From Lentzea alba (lineage in GTDB: Bacteria; Actinomycetota; Actinomycetes; Mycobacteriales; Pseudonocardiaceae), in the NCBI RefSeq assembly GCF_011067745.1, contig NZ_JAAMPJ010000005.1, positions 278,965 to 342,964 of the forward strand: a stretch of DNA of 64,000 nucleotides, read 5' to 3'. The notes beneath the pieces were generated by a model, which was not told where the DNA came from, ran no database searches, and saw only the letters and a program-made list of their open reading frames with translations. Of the stretch, positions 32,596 through 40,216 are shown piece after piece. The translations under genes and the position numbers were made by a program. Every line of letters starts with the position of its first letter. The first letter of the stretch is position 1.

Positions 32596-34473
32596 ATGCG
32601 CAAACATCTATTCGGCGTGCTCACGGCAGGGGTGGCGTTGTCACTCGTGGTGAGCGGCCAGTCCGTCGCCGAGCCGGTGCAGGTGAGCCAGGCCGATCCG
32701 ATGCTGGCCTTCCTGCCACCCGAGGCCGAGGTCGACTGGGCCGCGGTGCACCGCATCCGGGAAGCTCGCAAGCAGTCCCGCCTGGCCGCGTCGAGCAAGG
32801 CGCGGACCGCGGGTCAGCCGCTGACGTACAACGAGAAAGAGCCCGTGGGCACGCAGGGCGGCAACGACACGCCGGCCAAGGCCGAGCACGTGGCCGGGTT
32901 CGGCACCGGCCGGGGCAAGAACCCGAAGCTCACGCTGACCGGTGACCTCGCGATCGACCCGACCATCCCGGTGGTGCCGCCGTTCGCCGAGGTCAACGAC
33001 GCCATCCCGCTCGGCAGCGACACCGGCGTGCCCGCGCGCGGCAAGTCCGTGCGCACCAGCGGCACGATCGGCGACGGCCCGTACGGCAGCGGTGGCGACG
33101 GCACCGGCGACCACGACTTCTACCAGCTGGCCGGAGGCACGACCGGATCGTTCGCGACCGTCGAGACGAGCACGCCGACCGGTGACCTGGACACGCTGCT
33201 CGCCGCGTACGACGCGACCGGCCAGCTCCTCTCGCAGCAGGACAACCTCGCCGGCAGCACCGACAGCAGGCTGCAGGTCTTCGTGCCGGCGGGCCAGCAC
33301 GCCTACGTCATGGTGGCCGCGGCGGGGCCTGGCGGGATCCCGGCCGACCCGATGAAGCCGGGCACCGGCAAGAGGGTCCTCACCGAAGGTCCGTACGACC
33401 TGACCATCGCGACCGGCGACGCTCAGGACGACAAGGACTTCTTCTCGGTCGATCTGAGGGCCGGTGACGTGCTGGGCGCGTCCGCGGCGGGCAAGGCGAC
33501 CAGGGTGGTGGTTCACGACCCGGCCGGACGCGAGGTCTTCGGTTCGTCGCAGGACGCGAGCTTCCTGTACGCCGACAACTCCCCGCTGCCCGCGGGCGGC
33601 AACGCCGTCGCCGACTTCGTGGCGCCGAAGGACGGCCGCTACACCGTCAGCACCGAGAACGGCGAGGGCCGCTACGACGTCACCGTCGAGGCCTACCGTC
33701 CCGGCTCGGAGCTGAACCCGCGGCCCGAGGTGCTGACGATCTTCCTCGACTTCAACGGCGCACGGGTGAACACCAGGGTCTACGGGGCCGACCCGGGCGG
33801 CAACCGCGACCTGTCGGCGTTGAAGAAGTTCCTGCCCGGCTGGGGTCTCACCGACGCCGACGAGAACGCGGTGATCGACTCCGTGGTCGCGACGGCGCGC
33901 GAGAACATCGAGCACGACCTCGCCGCGAAGGGCACCAACAGGCGGTTCGCCGTGCGCGTCCTGAACAGCCGCGACCACGCCGACCCGTGGGGCCAGCCGA
34001 ACGTCAGCAGGGTGGTCGTCGGCGGCACGATCGCCGAGTCCGGCATCCAGACCGTCGGCATCGCGCAGTCCATCGACGCGGGCAACTTCGGCAAGGAGGA
34101 GACCTCGCTGGTGCTGCTGGACCTCCTCAGCTCGCCAGCCGCGCAGACGAGCGTCTCGCTGAACAGGTACCTCACCCCGGCCAGCGACAAGATCGCGTTC
34201 ATCGGCCGGGCGATCGGCAACATCACCGCGCACGAGGCCGGGCACATGTCCGGCAGCTGGCACCAGGACCAGTTCAACGCGCTGGACAGCATCATGGACC
34301 AGGGCGGCAACCCGAAGGGCATGTTCGGCGTCGGGCCGGACGGCATCGGCGGCACGGCGGACGACCTCGACGTCGACTTCCACGAGGACGTGCTCAACCC
34401 CAACGAGGGCTTCACGGGGATCGAGGACTCCCTCAACCGCACGGCGTGGGCGTACACCCGAGGCGCGAACTGA
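32596..34473 (+). CDS. Secreted metzincin-type zinc metalloprotease
   Basis: A 625-residue exported protein with a signal peptide (MRKHLFGVLTAGVALSLVVS, then AEP) and a long N-terminal region. A bacterial pre-peptidase (PPC)-like beta domain lies at about 160-245 (DHDFYQLAGG to AYVMVAA), with a second related stretch at about 270-365 (DDKDFFSVDL). The catalytic domain has HEAGHMSGSWH (His546, Glu547, His550, His556), the metzincin HExxHxxGxxH motif, and a Met-turn in SIMDQGG (Met567). It probably cleaves extracellular proteins. ATG 32596 is preceded by GGGGGA. It stands alone. Confidence 0.87.
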   Translation: MRKHLFGVLTAGVALSLVVSGQSVAEPVQVSQADPMLAFLPPEAEVDWAAVHRIREARKQSRLAASSKARTAGQPLTYNEKEPVGTQGGNDTPAKAEHVAGFGTGRGKNPKLTLTGDLAIDPTIPVVPPFAEVNDAIPLGSDTGVPARGKSVRTSGTIGDGPYGSGGDGTGDHDFYQLAGGTTGSFATVETSTPTGDLDTLLAAYDATGQLLSQQDNLAGSTDSRLQVFVPAGQHAYVMVAAAGPGGIPADPMKPGTGKRVLTEGPYDLTIATGDAQDDKDFFSVDLRAGDVLGASAAGKATRVVVHDPAGREVFGSSQDASFLYADNSPLPAGGNAVADFVAPKDGRYTVSTENGEGRYDVTVEAYRPGSELNPRPEVLTIFLDFNGARVNTRVYGADPGGNRDLSALKKFLPGWGLTDADENAVIDSVVATARENIEHDLAAKGTNRRFAVRVLNSRDHADPWGQPNVSRVVVGGTIAESGIQTVGIAQSIDAGNFGKEETSLVLLDLLSSPAAQTSVSLNRYLTPASDKIAFIGRAIGNITAHEAGHMSGSWHQDQFNALDSIMDQGGNPKGMFGVGPDGIGGTADDLDVDFHEDVLNPNEGFTGIEDSLNRTAWAYTRGAN

Positions 34474-34524
34474 CGGTCTGATTCCCGCCAGACTCCTCGT
34501 GGAGTTTCCACCAGGCTGATCCAC

Positions 34525-35226
34525 ATGGGATCACTTGAAGGGAAAGCGGCTCTCGTCACCGGCGGGAGCCGCGGCATCGGGGCCGCAGTCGCCGAGAAGC
34601 TCACCGCACTCGGCGCACAGGTCGCGGTGACGTACCAGAACACCAAGCCGGACAACGGTTTGTCGATTCAGGCGGACAGCGCCGATCCGGACGCCGTGGT
34701 GGCCGCGGTGGAAGAGACCGCCGCGGCGTTCGGACGACTCGACGTGCTCGTGAACAACGCCGGAGTCTTCCAGGTGGGACCGCTGGAAGACCTTGGCAGG
34801 GAAGAGTTCGACCACACGATGGCCGTGAACGTGCGCGCGCCGTTCCTCGCGGCGCGCGCAGCGGCACGGCACATGCGCGAGGGCGGGCGGATCATCAGCA
34901 TCGGCAGCAATGTCGCGGTGTACGCGCCCTTTCCCGGTTTCGCCCTGTACTCGGCGAGCAAGACGGCGCTGATCGGGATGACCAAAGGACTTGCGCGTGA
35001 CCTGGGGCCGCGGGGCATCACCGCGAACATCGTGAACCCCGGTCCCACCGACACGGACATGAACCCGGCGGACGGATCGATGGCGGACACCATTCGGGGG
35101 TTGACCGCGTTGGGACGCTACGGAAATCCCGCGGAGATCGCCGAACTGGTGGCGGCGTTGGCGGGCGATGCCGGTGCGTACGTCACCGGCGCCAGCATCA
35201 ACGCTGACGGTGGATTCACCGTGTAG
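34525..35226 (+). CDS. SDR-family oxidoreductase
   Basis: A 233-residue classical short-chain dehydrogenase. The cofactor motif TGGSRGIG lies at 12-19, NNAGVF follows near 78, and the active site is YSASK (about 140-144) with Ser in SIGSNVAV. The end NADGGFTV is typical of FabG-like members. The shortened loop after strand 2 (QNTKPDNGLSIQADSAD) leaves cofactor preference open. Substrate unknown. It converges on the P450 operon with a shared terminator. Confidence 0.92.
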   Translation: MGSLEGKAALVTGGSRGIGAAVAEKLTALGAQVAVTYQNTKPDNGLSIQADSADPDAVVAAVEETAAAFGRLDVLVNNAGVFQVGPLEDLGREEFDHTMAVNVRAPFLAARAAARHMREGGRIISIGSNVAVYAPFPGFALYSASKTALIGMTKGLARDLGPRGITANIVNPGPTDTDMNPADGSMADTIRGLTALGRYGNPAEIAELVAALAGDAGAYVTGASINADGGFTV

Positions 35227-35240
35227 TTCCGGAAGCCGCA

Positions 35241-35271
35241 GAGGCCGGGTGCCCATGGCGCACCCGGCCTC
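35241..35271. terminator. Bidirectional terminator
   Basis: Perfect 12-bp stem GAGGCCGGGTGC / GCACCCGGCCTC with a seven-base loop, between the convergent SDR and P450 genes. Confidence 0.85.
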
Positions 35272-35274
35272 GCT

Positions 35275-36471
35275 TCACGCCCAGGTGACGGGCAGGGCGT
35301 GGACGCCGTAGATGTTCATGTCGGTCTTGAGCTTCACCTCACGCGCCGGAACGGCGAGTTCCAGCGACGGGAAACGGCGCAGCAGCCCCTCGAACCCGGC
35401 GCGCATCTCGATGCGGGCCAGCTGCTGACCGAGGCACTGGTGCACGCCGTGGCCGAACGAGAGGTGCCCGCGAGCGTTGCGGTGCACGTCCAACGTGTCG
35501 GCGTGCTCGAACTTCTCCGGGTCGTGATTGCCCGCCAGCAGCGAGAGGATCACCGTGGAGCCCGCGCGGATCGTCTCGCCGAAGAACTCGATGTCCTCGG
35601 CGGCGTAGCGGAAGAAGACGTCAGCGACCGCCAGGTACCGCAGCAGTTCCTCGACGGCGTCCGGGATCAGCTCGGGGTTCGCCCGCAGCTCGGCCAGCTG
35701 GTCCGGGTGCTCCAGCAACGCGAACGTGCCCAGCGCCAGCATGTTCGCCGTGGTCTCGAAACCGGCGAGCAGCAGCAGGAACGCCATGCCGACGAGTTCC
35801 TCGACGCTGAGGTCCTCGTCCTGGGCCAGATCGGACAGCAGGTCGTCGGCCGGCTCGGCGCGCTTGCTGACGACCAGTTCGGCCAGGAACGTGGTCATCG
35901 CCGTGTACGCGGCCATCTTGTCGTCCAGGCTCACCTCCCGCTCCATGAACTTGGAGGAGTTGACCTGGAACGTCTCCCGGTCCGCGTACGGGACCCCGAG
36001 CAGTTCACAGATCACGAGTGACGGCACCGGAAGCGCGAACTCGGTCACCAAGTCGATCGGCGGGGTGAGCTTCGCCAGCTCGTCCAGCTGCCGTTCGGTG
36101 ATCTCGATGATGCCTTCTTCCAACGCCTTCATCCGCCTGACCGTGAAGGCGCCGGTGAGCTTGCGGCGCAACCGGGTGTGGTCCGGCGGGTCCATGCTGA
36201 TGAACAGTCCGGGCGTCTGCGGGGACGGCTCGGTCTGCTCCGGCATGCCGGGGGTCGGGAACGGCACGTGCAGGATGCCGAGGTCCTGCCGGCTGCTGAA
36301 CCTGGTGTCCGCCAACGCGGTTCGCACCGCGTCGTAACCGGTGACGAGCCAGCCCTCGTGGCCGTCCGGGAAGAGCATCGGGCTGACCGGGCGGGTGGAT
36401 CGGAGCTCGGTGATCCGGCTCGGCGGGTCGAACGGAGTGACGTCGCGGTCCATGGGAAGGCCGTGCTGCAT
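35275..36471 (-). CDS. Cytochrome P450
   Basis: A 398-residue soluble bacterial P450. The I-helix oxygen-binding segment is LLLAGFETTANM, the ExxR motif is in EELLRYL, and the heme ligand is Cys346 in FGHGVHQCLGQQLA. The length fits actinomycete class I P450s that need separate ferredoxin and reductase, neither encoded here. It begins 14 bp after the ABC permease gene and is the last gene of the RHH-DUF4097-ABC run, so its product or substrate may be the exported compound. ATG 36471 gives the usual N-terminus; ATG 36453 is also possible. Confidence 0.93.
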   Translation of the reverse strand: MQHGLPMDRDVTPFDPPSRITELRSTRPVSPMLFPDGHEGWLVTGYDAVRTALADTRFSSRQDLGILHVPFPTPGMPEQTEPSPQTPGLFISMDPPDHTRLRRKLTGAFTVRRMKALEEGIIEITERQLDELAKLTPPIDLVTEFALPVPSLVICELLGVPYADRETFQVNSSKFMEREVSLDDKMAAYTAMTTFLAELVVSKRAEPADDLLSDLAQDEDLSVEELVGMAFLLLLAGFETTANMLALGTFALLEHPDQLAELRANPELIPDAVEELLRYLAVADVFFRYAAEDIEFFGETIRAGSTVILSLLAGNHDPEKFEHADTLDVHRNARGHLSFGHGVHQCLGQQLARIEMRAGFEGLLRRFPSLELAVPAREVKLKTDMNIYGVHALPVTWA

Positions 36472-36485
36472 GATCAGTGACTCCT

Positions 36486-37268
36486 TCAGCGAGTGGATTC
36501 GCGGTTGAAGAGCTTCTTGGACCAGAGGTAGCCGCCGAACCCGATGACGGCGCACCAGCCCAGCGCGATGTAGCCGCTGTTGCCGATCGGCGTGCCCATC
36601 AGCAGGCCGCGCAGGGCGTCGATGAACGGGGTGAACGGCTGGTACTCGGCGAACCAGCGCAGCACGGTCGGCATCGAGTCGGTCGGCACGAAACCGTTGC
36701 CGAAGAAGGGAAGCAGGATCAGCGGCAGGCCGACGTTGCTCGACGACTCGACGGACTTGCTCTTGAGGCCCAGCGCGGCGGAGAACCAGATGAGCGCGAA
36801 CGCCATGCCCACCAGCAGTCCGGCGAGGGCCAGCCACTCGACGAAGTTCGCCTGCGGCCGGAAGCCGATCGCCACCGCGACACCGAAGACGAACGTCATC
36901 GCGAGCACGGTCTGCACCAGGCTGCCGATCACGTGTCCGGTGAGGACGGACACGCGGGCGATCGCCATGGTGCGGAAGCGATCCACGATGCCCTCGGTCA
37001 TGTCCATCGCGATCGAGATGGACGTGCCCTGCACCGCCGCGGTGATCGCCATCAGGATGATCGTCGGCGTCACGTAGTTCAGGTACTCCGCGCGGCCACC
37101 GGACGGTCCGCCGAGGCCGGCGCCGAGCGTGCCGCCGAAGACGTAGACGAACAGCAGCAGGAACACGACCGGCATGATCAACAGCTGGAACGTCAGCGAC
37201 GGGTAGCGGATCATCCGCTTGAGGTTGCGGCGCACCATCGTCGCCGAGTCGGTCAGGACGTAGGTCAT
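36486..37268 (-). CDS. ABC-2 type transporter permease (DrrB-like)
   Basis: A 260-residue permease with six hydrophobic segments. The start MTYVLTDSATMVRRNLKRMI and the ABC-2 region FGNGFVPTDSMPTVLRWFAE are typical of DrrB-type daunorubicin exporters. Its ATG overlaps the stop of the ATPase gene by four bases. With the ATPase it likely exports a hydrophobic drug or lipid. Confidence 0.92.
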   Translation of the reverse strand: MTYVLTDSATMVRRNLKRMIRYPSLTFQLLIMPVVFLLLFVYVFGGTLGAGLGGPSGGRAEYLNYVTPTIILMAITAAVQGTSISIAMDMTEGIVDRFRTMAIARVSVLTGHVIGSLVQTVLAMTFVFGVAVAIGFRPQANFVEWLALAGLLVGMAFALIWFSAALGLKSKSVESSSNVGLPLILLPFFGNGFVPTDSMPTVLRWFAEYQPFTPFIDALRGLLMGTPIGNSGYIALGWCAVIGFGGYLWSKKLFNRESTR

Positions 37269-38200
37269 GACTGGGTCACCTTCTCGGGATTGCCGGTGAG
37301 GGCGAGGAAGACGTCGTCGAGGTCGGGCGTGTGCGTGCTGAGCGAGTCGACCAGGACCGCGTTGTCGTCGAGCCGGTCGAGCAGGGCCTTGAGCGAACGG
37401 ACGCTGCCGTCGTTCGGCACCCGCAACGCGAGCGCGTCACCGTCACGGGACGCGTTGCCGATGACCCGCGTGGCGTTCTCCAGGTGGCGGGGATCGCTGA
37501 ACTGCAGCAGCACGTGCCCGCCGGGGATGCGGCGCTTGAGCTCGTCCGCGGTGCCCTCGGCGACGATCTTCCCGTGGTCCAGCACCGCGATCCGGTCGGC
37601 GAGCTCGTCGGCCTCGTCCAGGTACTGGGTGGTGAGGAAGATCGTGACGCCCTCCGCCACGAGCCGCCGCACGATGTCCCACATGGCGCGTCGGCTGCGC
37701 GGGTCGAGGCCCGTCGTTGGTTCGTCGAGGAAGATCACCTGCGGCGAGCCCACCAGCGTCATGGCGAGGTCGAGCCGACGGCGCATGCCGCCGGAATAAG
37801 TGGACGCGGACTTGTCGGCCGCGTCGACGAGGTCGAACTTCTCCAACAGCTGCTCGACCTTCGCCCTGCCCTCGGCCCGGCCGAGGTGGTGCAGGTCGGC
37901 CATCAGCTTGAGGTTCTCGCGGCCTGTCATCAGGTTGTCGACGGCGGAGAACTGACCGGTGACGCCGATCGCGGCGCGGACCCCGTTGGGATCACTCGCC
38001 ACGTCGTGCCCGGCGACGGACGCACTGCCGCTGTCGGCTCTGATGAGCGTGGACAGGATCTTGACCATGGTGGTCTTGCCGGCGCCGTTCGCGCCGAGCA
38101 GCGAGAAGACGGTGCCGCGCTCGACGACCAGGTCGACGCCCTTGAGCACTTCGTGGTCGCCGTAGGACCTGCGCAGCCCGGTTGCCTTGATCGCGTTCAT
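37265..38200 (-). CDS. ABC transporter ATP-binding protein (DrrA-like)
   Basis: A 311-residue ATPase. Walker A is GANGAGKTT, the signature is YSGGMRRRLDLA, and Walker B is VIFLDEPTTGLD followed by the switch His region TTQYLDEADEL. The C-terminal extension (about 225-311) is that of DrrA proteins. ATG 38200 is chosen because GGGGAA precedes it; a start 18 bases further up would overlap the DUF4097 gene. Confidence 0.93.
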   Translation of the reverse strand: MNAIKATGLRRSYGDHEVLKGVDLVVERGTVFSLLGANGAGKTTMVKILSTLIRADSGSASVAGHDVASDPNGVRAAIGVTGQFSAVDNLMTGRENLKLMADLHHLGRAEGRAKVEQLLEKFDLVDAADKSASTYSGGMRRRLDLAMTLVGSPQVIFLDEPTTGLDPRSRRAMWDIVRRLVAEGVTIFLTTQYLDEADELADRIAVLDHGKIVAEGTADELKRRIPGGHVLLQFSDPRHLENATRVIGNASRDGDALALRVPNDGSVRSLKALLDRLDDNAVLVDSLSTHTPDLDDVFLALTGNPEKVTQS

Positions 38201-38210
38201 GGAGTTCCCC

Positions 38211-39053
38211 TCAGGCACGGCGGACGGTGATGTCGCCGAAGGACGTGTGGGCGGTGATCTTGACGGTCTCGGCGGCGTCGCCGGGGCCTTCGCTGCCGCT
38301 GAGCGAGTTGTGCACGCGGCCGAAGCTGGTCTTGGTGTCGAGCCACGCGGCGGTGCCCTGGGCGATGCCGACCTCGATGCTGCCCATCGCGGTGTTCAGC
38401 GTGGCGGTGTCGCGCACGACCTCGCCGATGATGAGAGATCCCATGGCGCTCTTGGCTTCCAGCGCTCCGCCGACCCGTTCCGCGGTGATGTCGCCGTTGG
38501 CCGCACGGGCCCGCAGCTCACCGTCGACCGAGCCGATCTCGGTGTTGCCGTTGGAGTTCTTGACCGTCAACGACCCGGCGACCGAGCCGACGCGGACGTG
38601 CCCGCTGCCGGTCTTGACCTCCGCGTTGCCCGTGACGGCCCCGATGCGGATCTGACCGGCGCCGGTGTCGACCTTCAACGGCCCGGCGCGGTCGACGTGG
38701 ACGTGTCCCGCCGACATGTCGATCTCGGTCTCCCCCAGCACGCCGGTGGTGCGGGTGCTGCCCGCGGTCACGTCGGCGTCCACTTTGGACCCCGAGGGCA
38801 GCTCGATCACGATGTCGACCGACCTGGTCTTCTTGGAGAAGTCGAACGTCCGCTTGGGCCCGCGGATCGTCAGCACGCCGTCGGCGTAGTCGACCCGGGT
38901 CTTCTGCGCGGCCTCGACGTCGGAGGAGTCGTCCGGGTCGGACGGCCGCACGTCGACCACGGTGTCGACGCGGTCGCTCGCGAGGATCTGGACGAAGCCC
39001 GCGTAGACGTCGAGCAGTACGGAAATCGGTTCATACGTGTCGTAAGAAGGCAT
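38211..39053 (-). CDS. DUF4097-family beta-helix repeat protein
   Basis: A 280-residue soluble protein of repeated short strands, such as GAGQIRIGAVTGNAEVKTGS then GHVRVGSVAGSLTVKNSN and GNTEIGSVDGELRARAAN. It matches DUF4097/DUF4098 (adhesin-like) proteins predicted to form a beta-helix. No signal peptide is visible, so it is probably cytoplasmic. It lies between the RHH regulator and the ABC exporter genes, in the same direction. DUF4097 genes are commonly linked to DrrAB-type exporters; a scaffold role is speculation. Confidence 0.88.
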   Translation of the reverse strand: MPSYDTYEPISVLLDVYAGFVQILASDRVDTVVDVRPSDPDDSSDVEAAQKTRVDYADGVLTIRGPKRTFDFSKKTRSVDIVIELPSGSKVDADVTAGSTRTTGVLGETEIDMSAGHVHVDRAGPLKVDTGAGQIRIGAVTGNAEVKTGSGHVRVGSVAGSLTVKNSNGNTEIGSVDGELRARAANGDITAERVGGALEAKSAMGSLIIGEVVRDTATLNTAMGSIEVGIAQGTAAWLDTKTSFGRVHNSLSGSEGPGDAAETVKITAHTSFGDITVRRA

Positions 39054-39122
39054 GGCTGTCCCCTCAGAGCGTGCCGGAAGAACGTCTCCGCAGGTCAGAG
39101 ACGGTGAAGTGAAAGCTGTGGG

Positions 39123-39644
39123 TTAACGGACCCAGCCGACGAAACGCTGCGACGCGGGGGCGGGCCCTCCGGCGAGCGGTTCGGCGCTGGTCTTCGGCGT
39201 GAGCTGGGCCGACGCGGCGCGCACCAGCCACGCGTTGACCGAGCGGCCCTCCTTGGCCGCCGCCTCGTCGATCGCCGCCTTGAGCGGTTCGGGCAGGCGG
39301 ACGTTGATGCGCACGGTGGTGCCGTCCTCGAAGCCGGCCGCGACGTCCTCGGCGGGTGCCGCGACGGGCTCCGGCGCGACGGCGACCGGCTGCTGCTCGA
39401 CCGGCCGGCGCGTCACGACGAACTTGGGGTCCCGCCCCCGCAGCAGCACCTGCACCGAGTCCGGCGCCAGGTCCGCGGTGATCTCGTCGGCGGCGGCGGA
39501 CAGCGCCTCGAGCAGCGCCAGCCGGATCGCCGACTCCATCGACACGGTCAACCGCTCGACCAACACGCTCGCGTCGTCACCGCCCGTCTCGACGGCGGTC
39601 AGCAGTTCGCGACCGAGGGAAGCCACGTACGGGGTCAGATCCAT
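39123..39644 (-). CDS. Ribbon-helix-helix (HicB/Arc-like) regulator
   Basis: A 173-residue protein. The C-terminal RHH domain at about 105-150 contains VRINVRLPEPLKAAIDEAA and SVNAWLVRAA. The N-terminal half is helical and probably oligomerises. It is the first gene of the operon that includes DUF4097, the ABC exporter and the P450. No HicA-type toxin gene is nearby, so it looks like an operon regulator and not an antitoxin. A direct repeat upstream (39687-39717) may be its operator. Confidence 0.82.
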   Translation of the reverse strand: MDLTPYVASLGRELLTAVETGGDDASVLVERLTVSMESAIRLALLEALSAAADEITADLAPDSVQVLLRGRDPKFVVTRRPVEQQPVAVAPEPVAAPAEDVAAGFEDGTTVRINVRLPEPLKAAIDEAAAKEGRSVNAWLVRAASAQLTPKTSAEPLAGGPAPASQRFVGWVR

Positions 39645-39686
39645 GGCATCACTATGGCACACGGTGGCACCACCGGCAACCAAATC

Positions 39687-39717
39687 TGGCTCACCGTGGC
39701 ATCATTTTGGCTCACCG
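39687..39717. promoter_or_regulatory. Direct-repeat operator candidate upstream of the RHH gene
   Basis: TGGCTCACCG occurs twice, at 39687-39696 and 39708-39717, exactly 21 bp apart (two helical turns). Between and around lie further TGGCA motifs. RHH proteins commonly bind such tandem repeats cooperatively. It lies 43 bp upstream of the start. Confidence 0.6.
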
Positions 39718-39759
39718 CAGGTCAGGGGCCTGATCGAGGGCAGATGACGGTCTCCGAGA

Positions 39760-40216
39760 TCAGGTGAGCGCCTCGACGAAGGCCGCCAGCGTCGACGTGC
39801 CCTTCTGCCGGTCCAACACCGCGAACACGACGTGGTCGAAGTACCGGTTGTCCAGCAAAGCCAACCGGAACGTCTCGGCGACCACAGCCGGATCGTTGCC
39901 GAAGACCCCGCAACCCCACGCGCCCAGCACGAGCCGGCGATGGCCGTGCGCGGCGGCAACGTGCAGCACCCGCACGGCCCGTCGCAGCAAAGCGGCGGGA
40001 ATGCCGGCGGCGCGCTCGGGCTGGTTGCGCACGATCGCGGACCGGTTGGGCGCCGCCGCGGTCAGGAACGAGACCTCGTACGGCTCCGGCAGCAGGTTTC
40101 CCTTGTCGTCACGGAAAACCGGCACCCGTGGCGAGTAGATGACCCGGTCGCTGTAGGTGAGGTCGTCGTGCGCGCGGTGGTACCGGTAGAAGTCACCGGC
40201 CGCGCGCAGGCAGGGG
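39760..40216 (-). pseudogene. TIGR02452-family gene, 3' fragment
   Basis: Reading on the minus strand from the element edge: CLRAAGDFYRYHRAHDDLTY, then SDRVIYSPRVPVFRDDKGN and GAWGCGVFGNDPAVVAETF, to a normal C-terminus. This is the C-terminal half of a TIGR02452 (DUF2263, macro-domain-like) protein, the type linked to poly(ADP-ribose) hydrolases. The matching N-terminal half lies at 41960-42289, beyond the TnpB element. Confidence 0.8.

Noticed and set aside
35275..38200. A secondary-metabolite cluster around the P450 and DrrAB genes
   Set aside because: No synthase, ligase or terpene cyclase gene is nearby, so only an export/oxidation operon can be claimed.
39123..39644. HicAB toxin-antitoxin pair
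   Set aside because: Only the RHH (HicB/Arc-like) protein is present; no HicA-sized toxin frame adjoins it and it heads a different operon.
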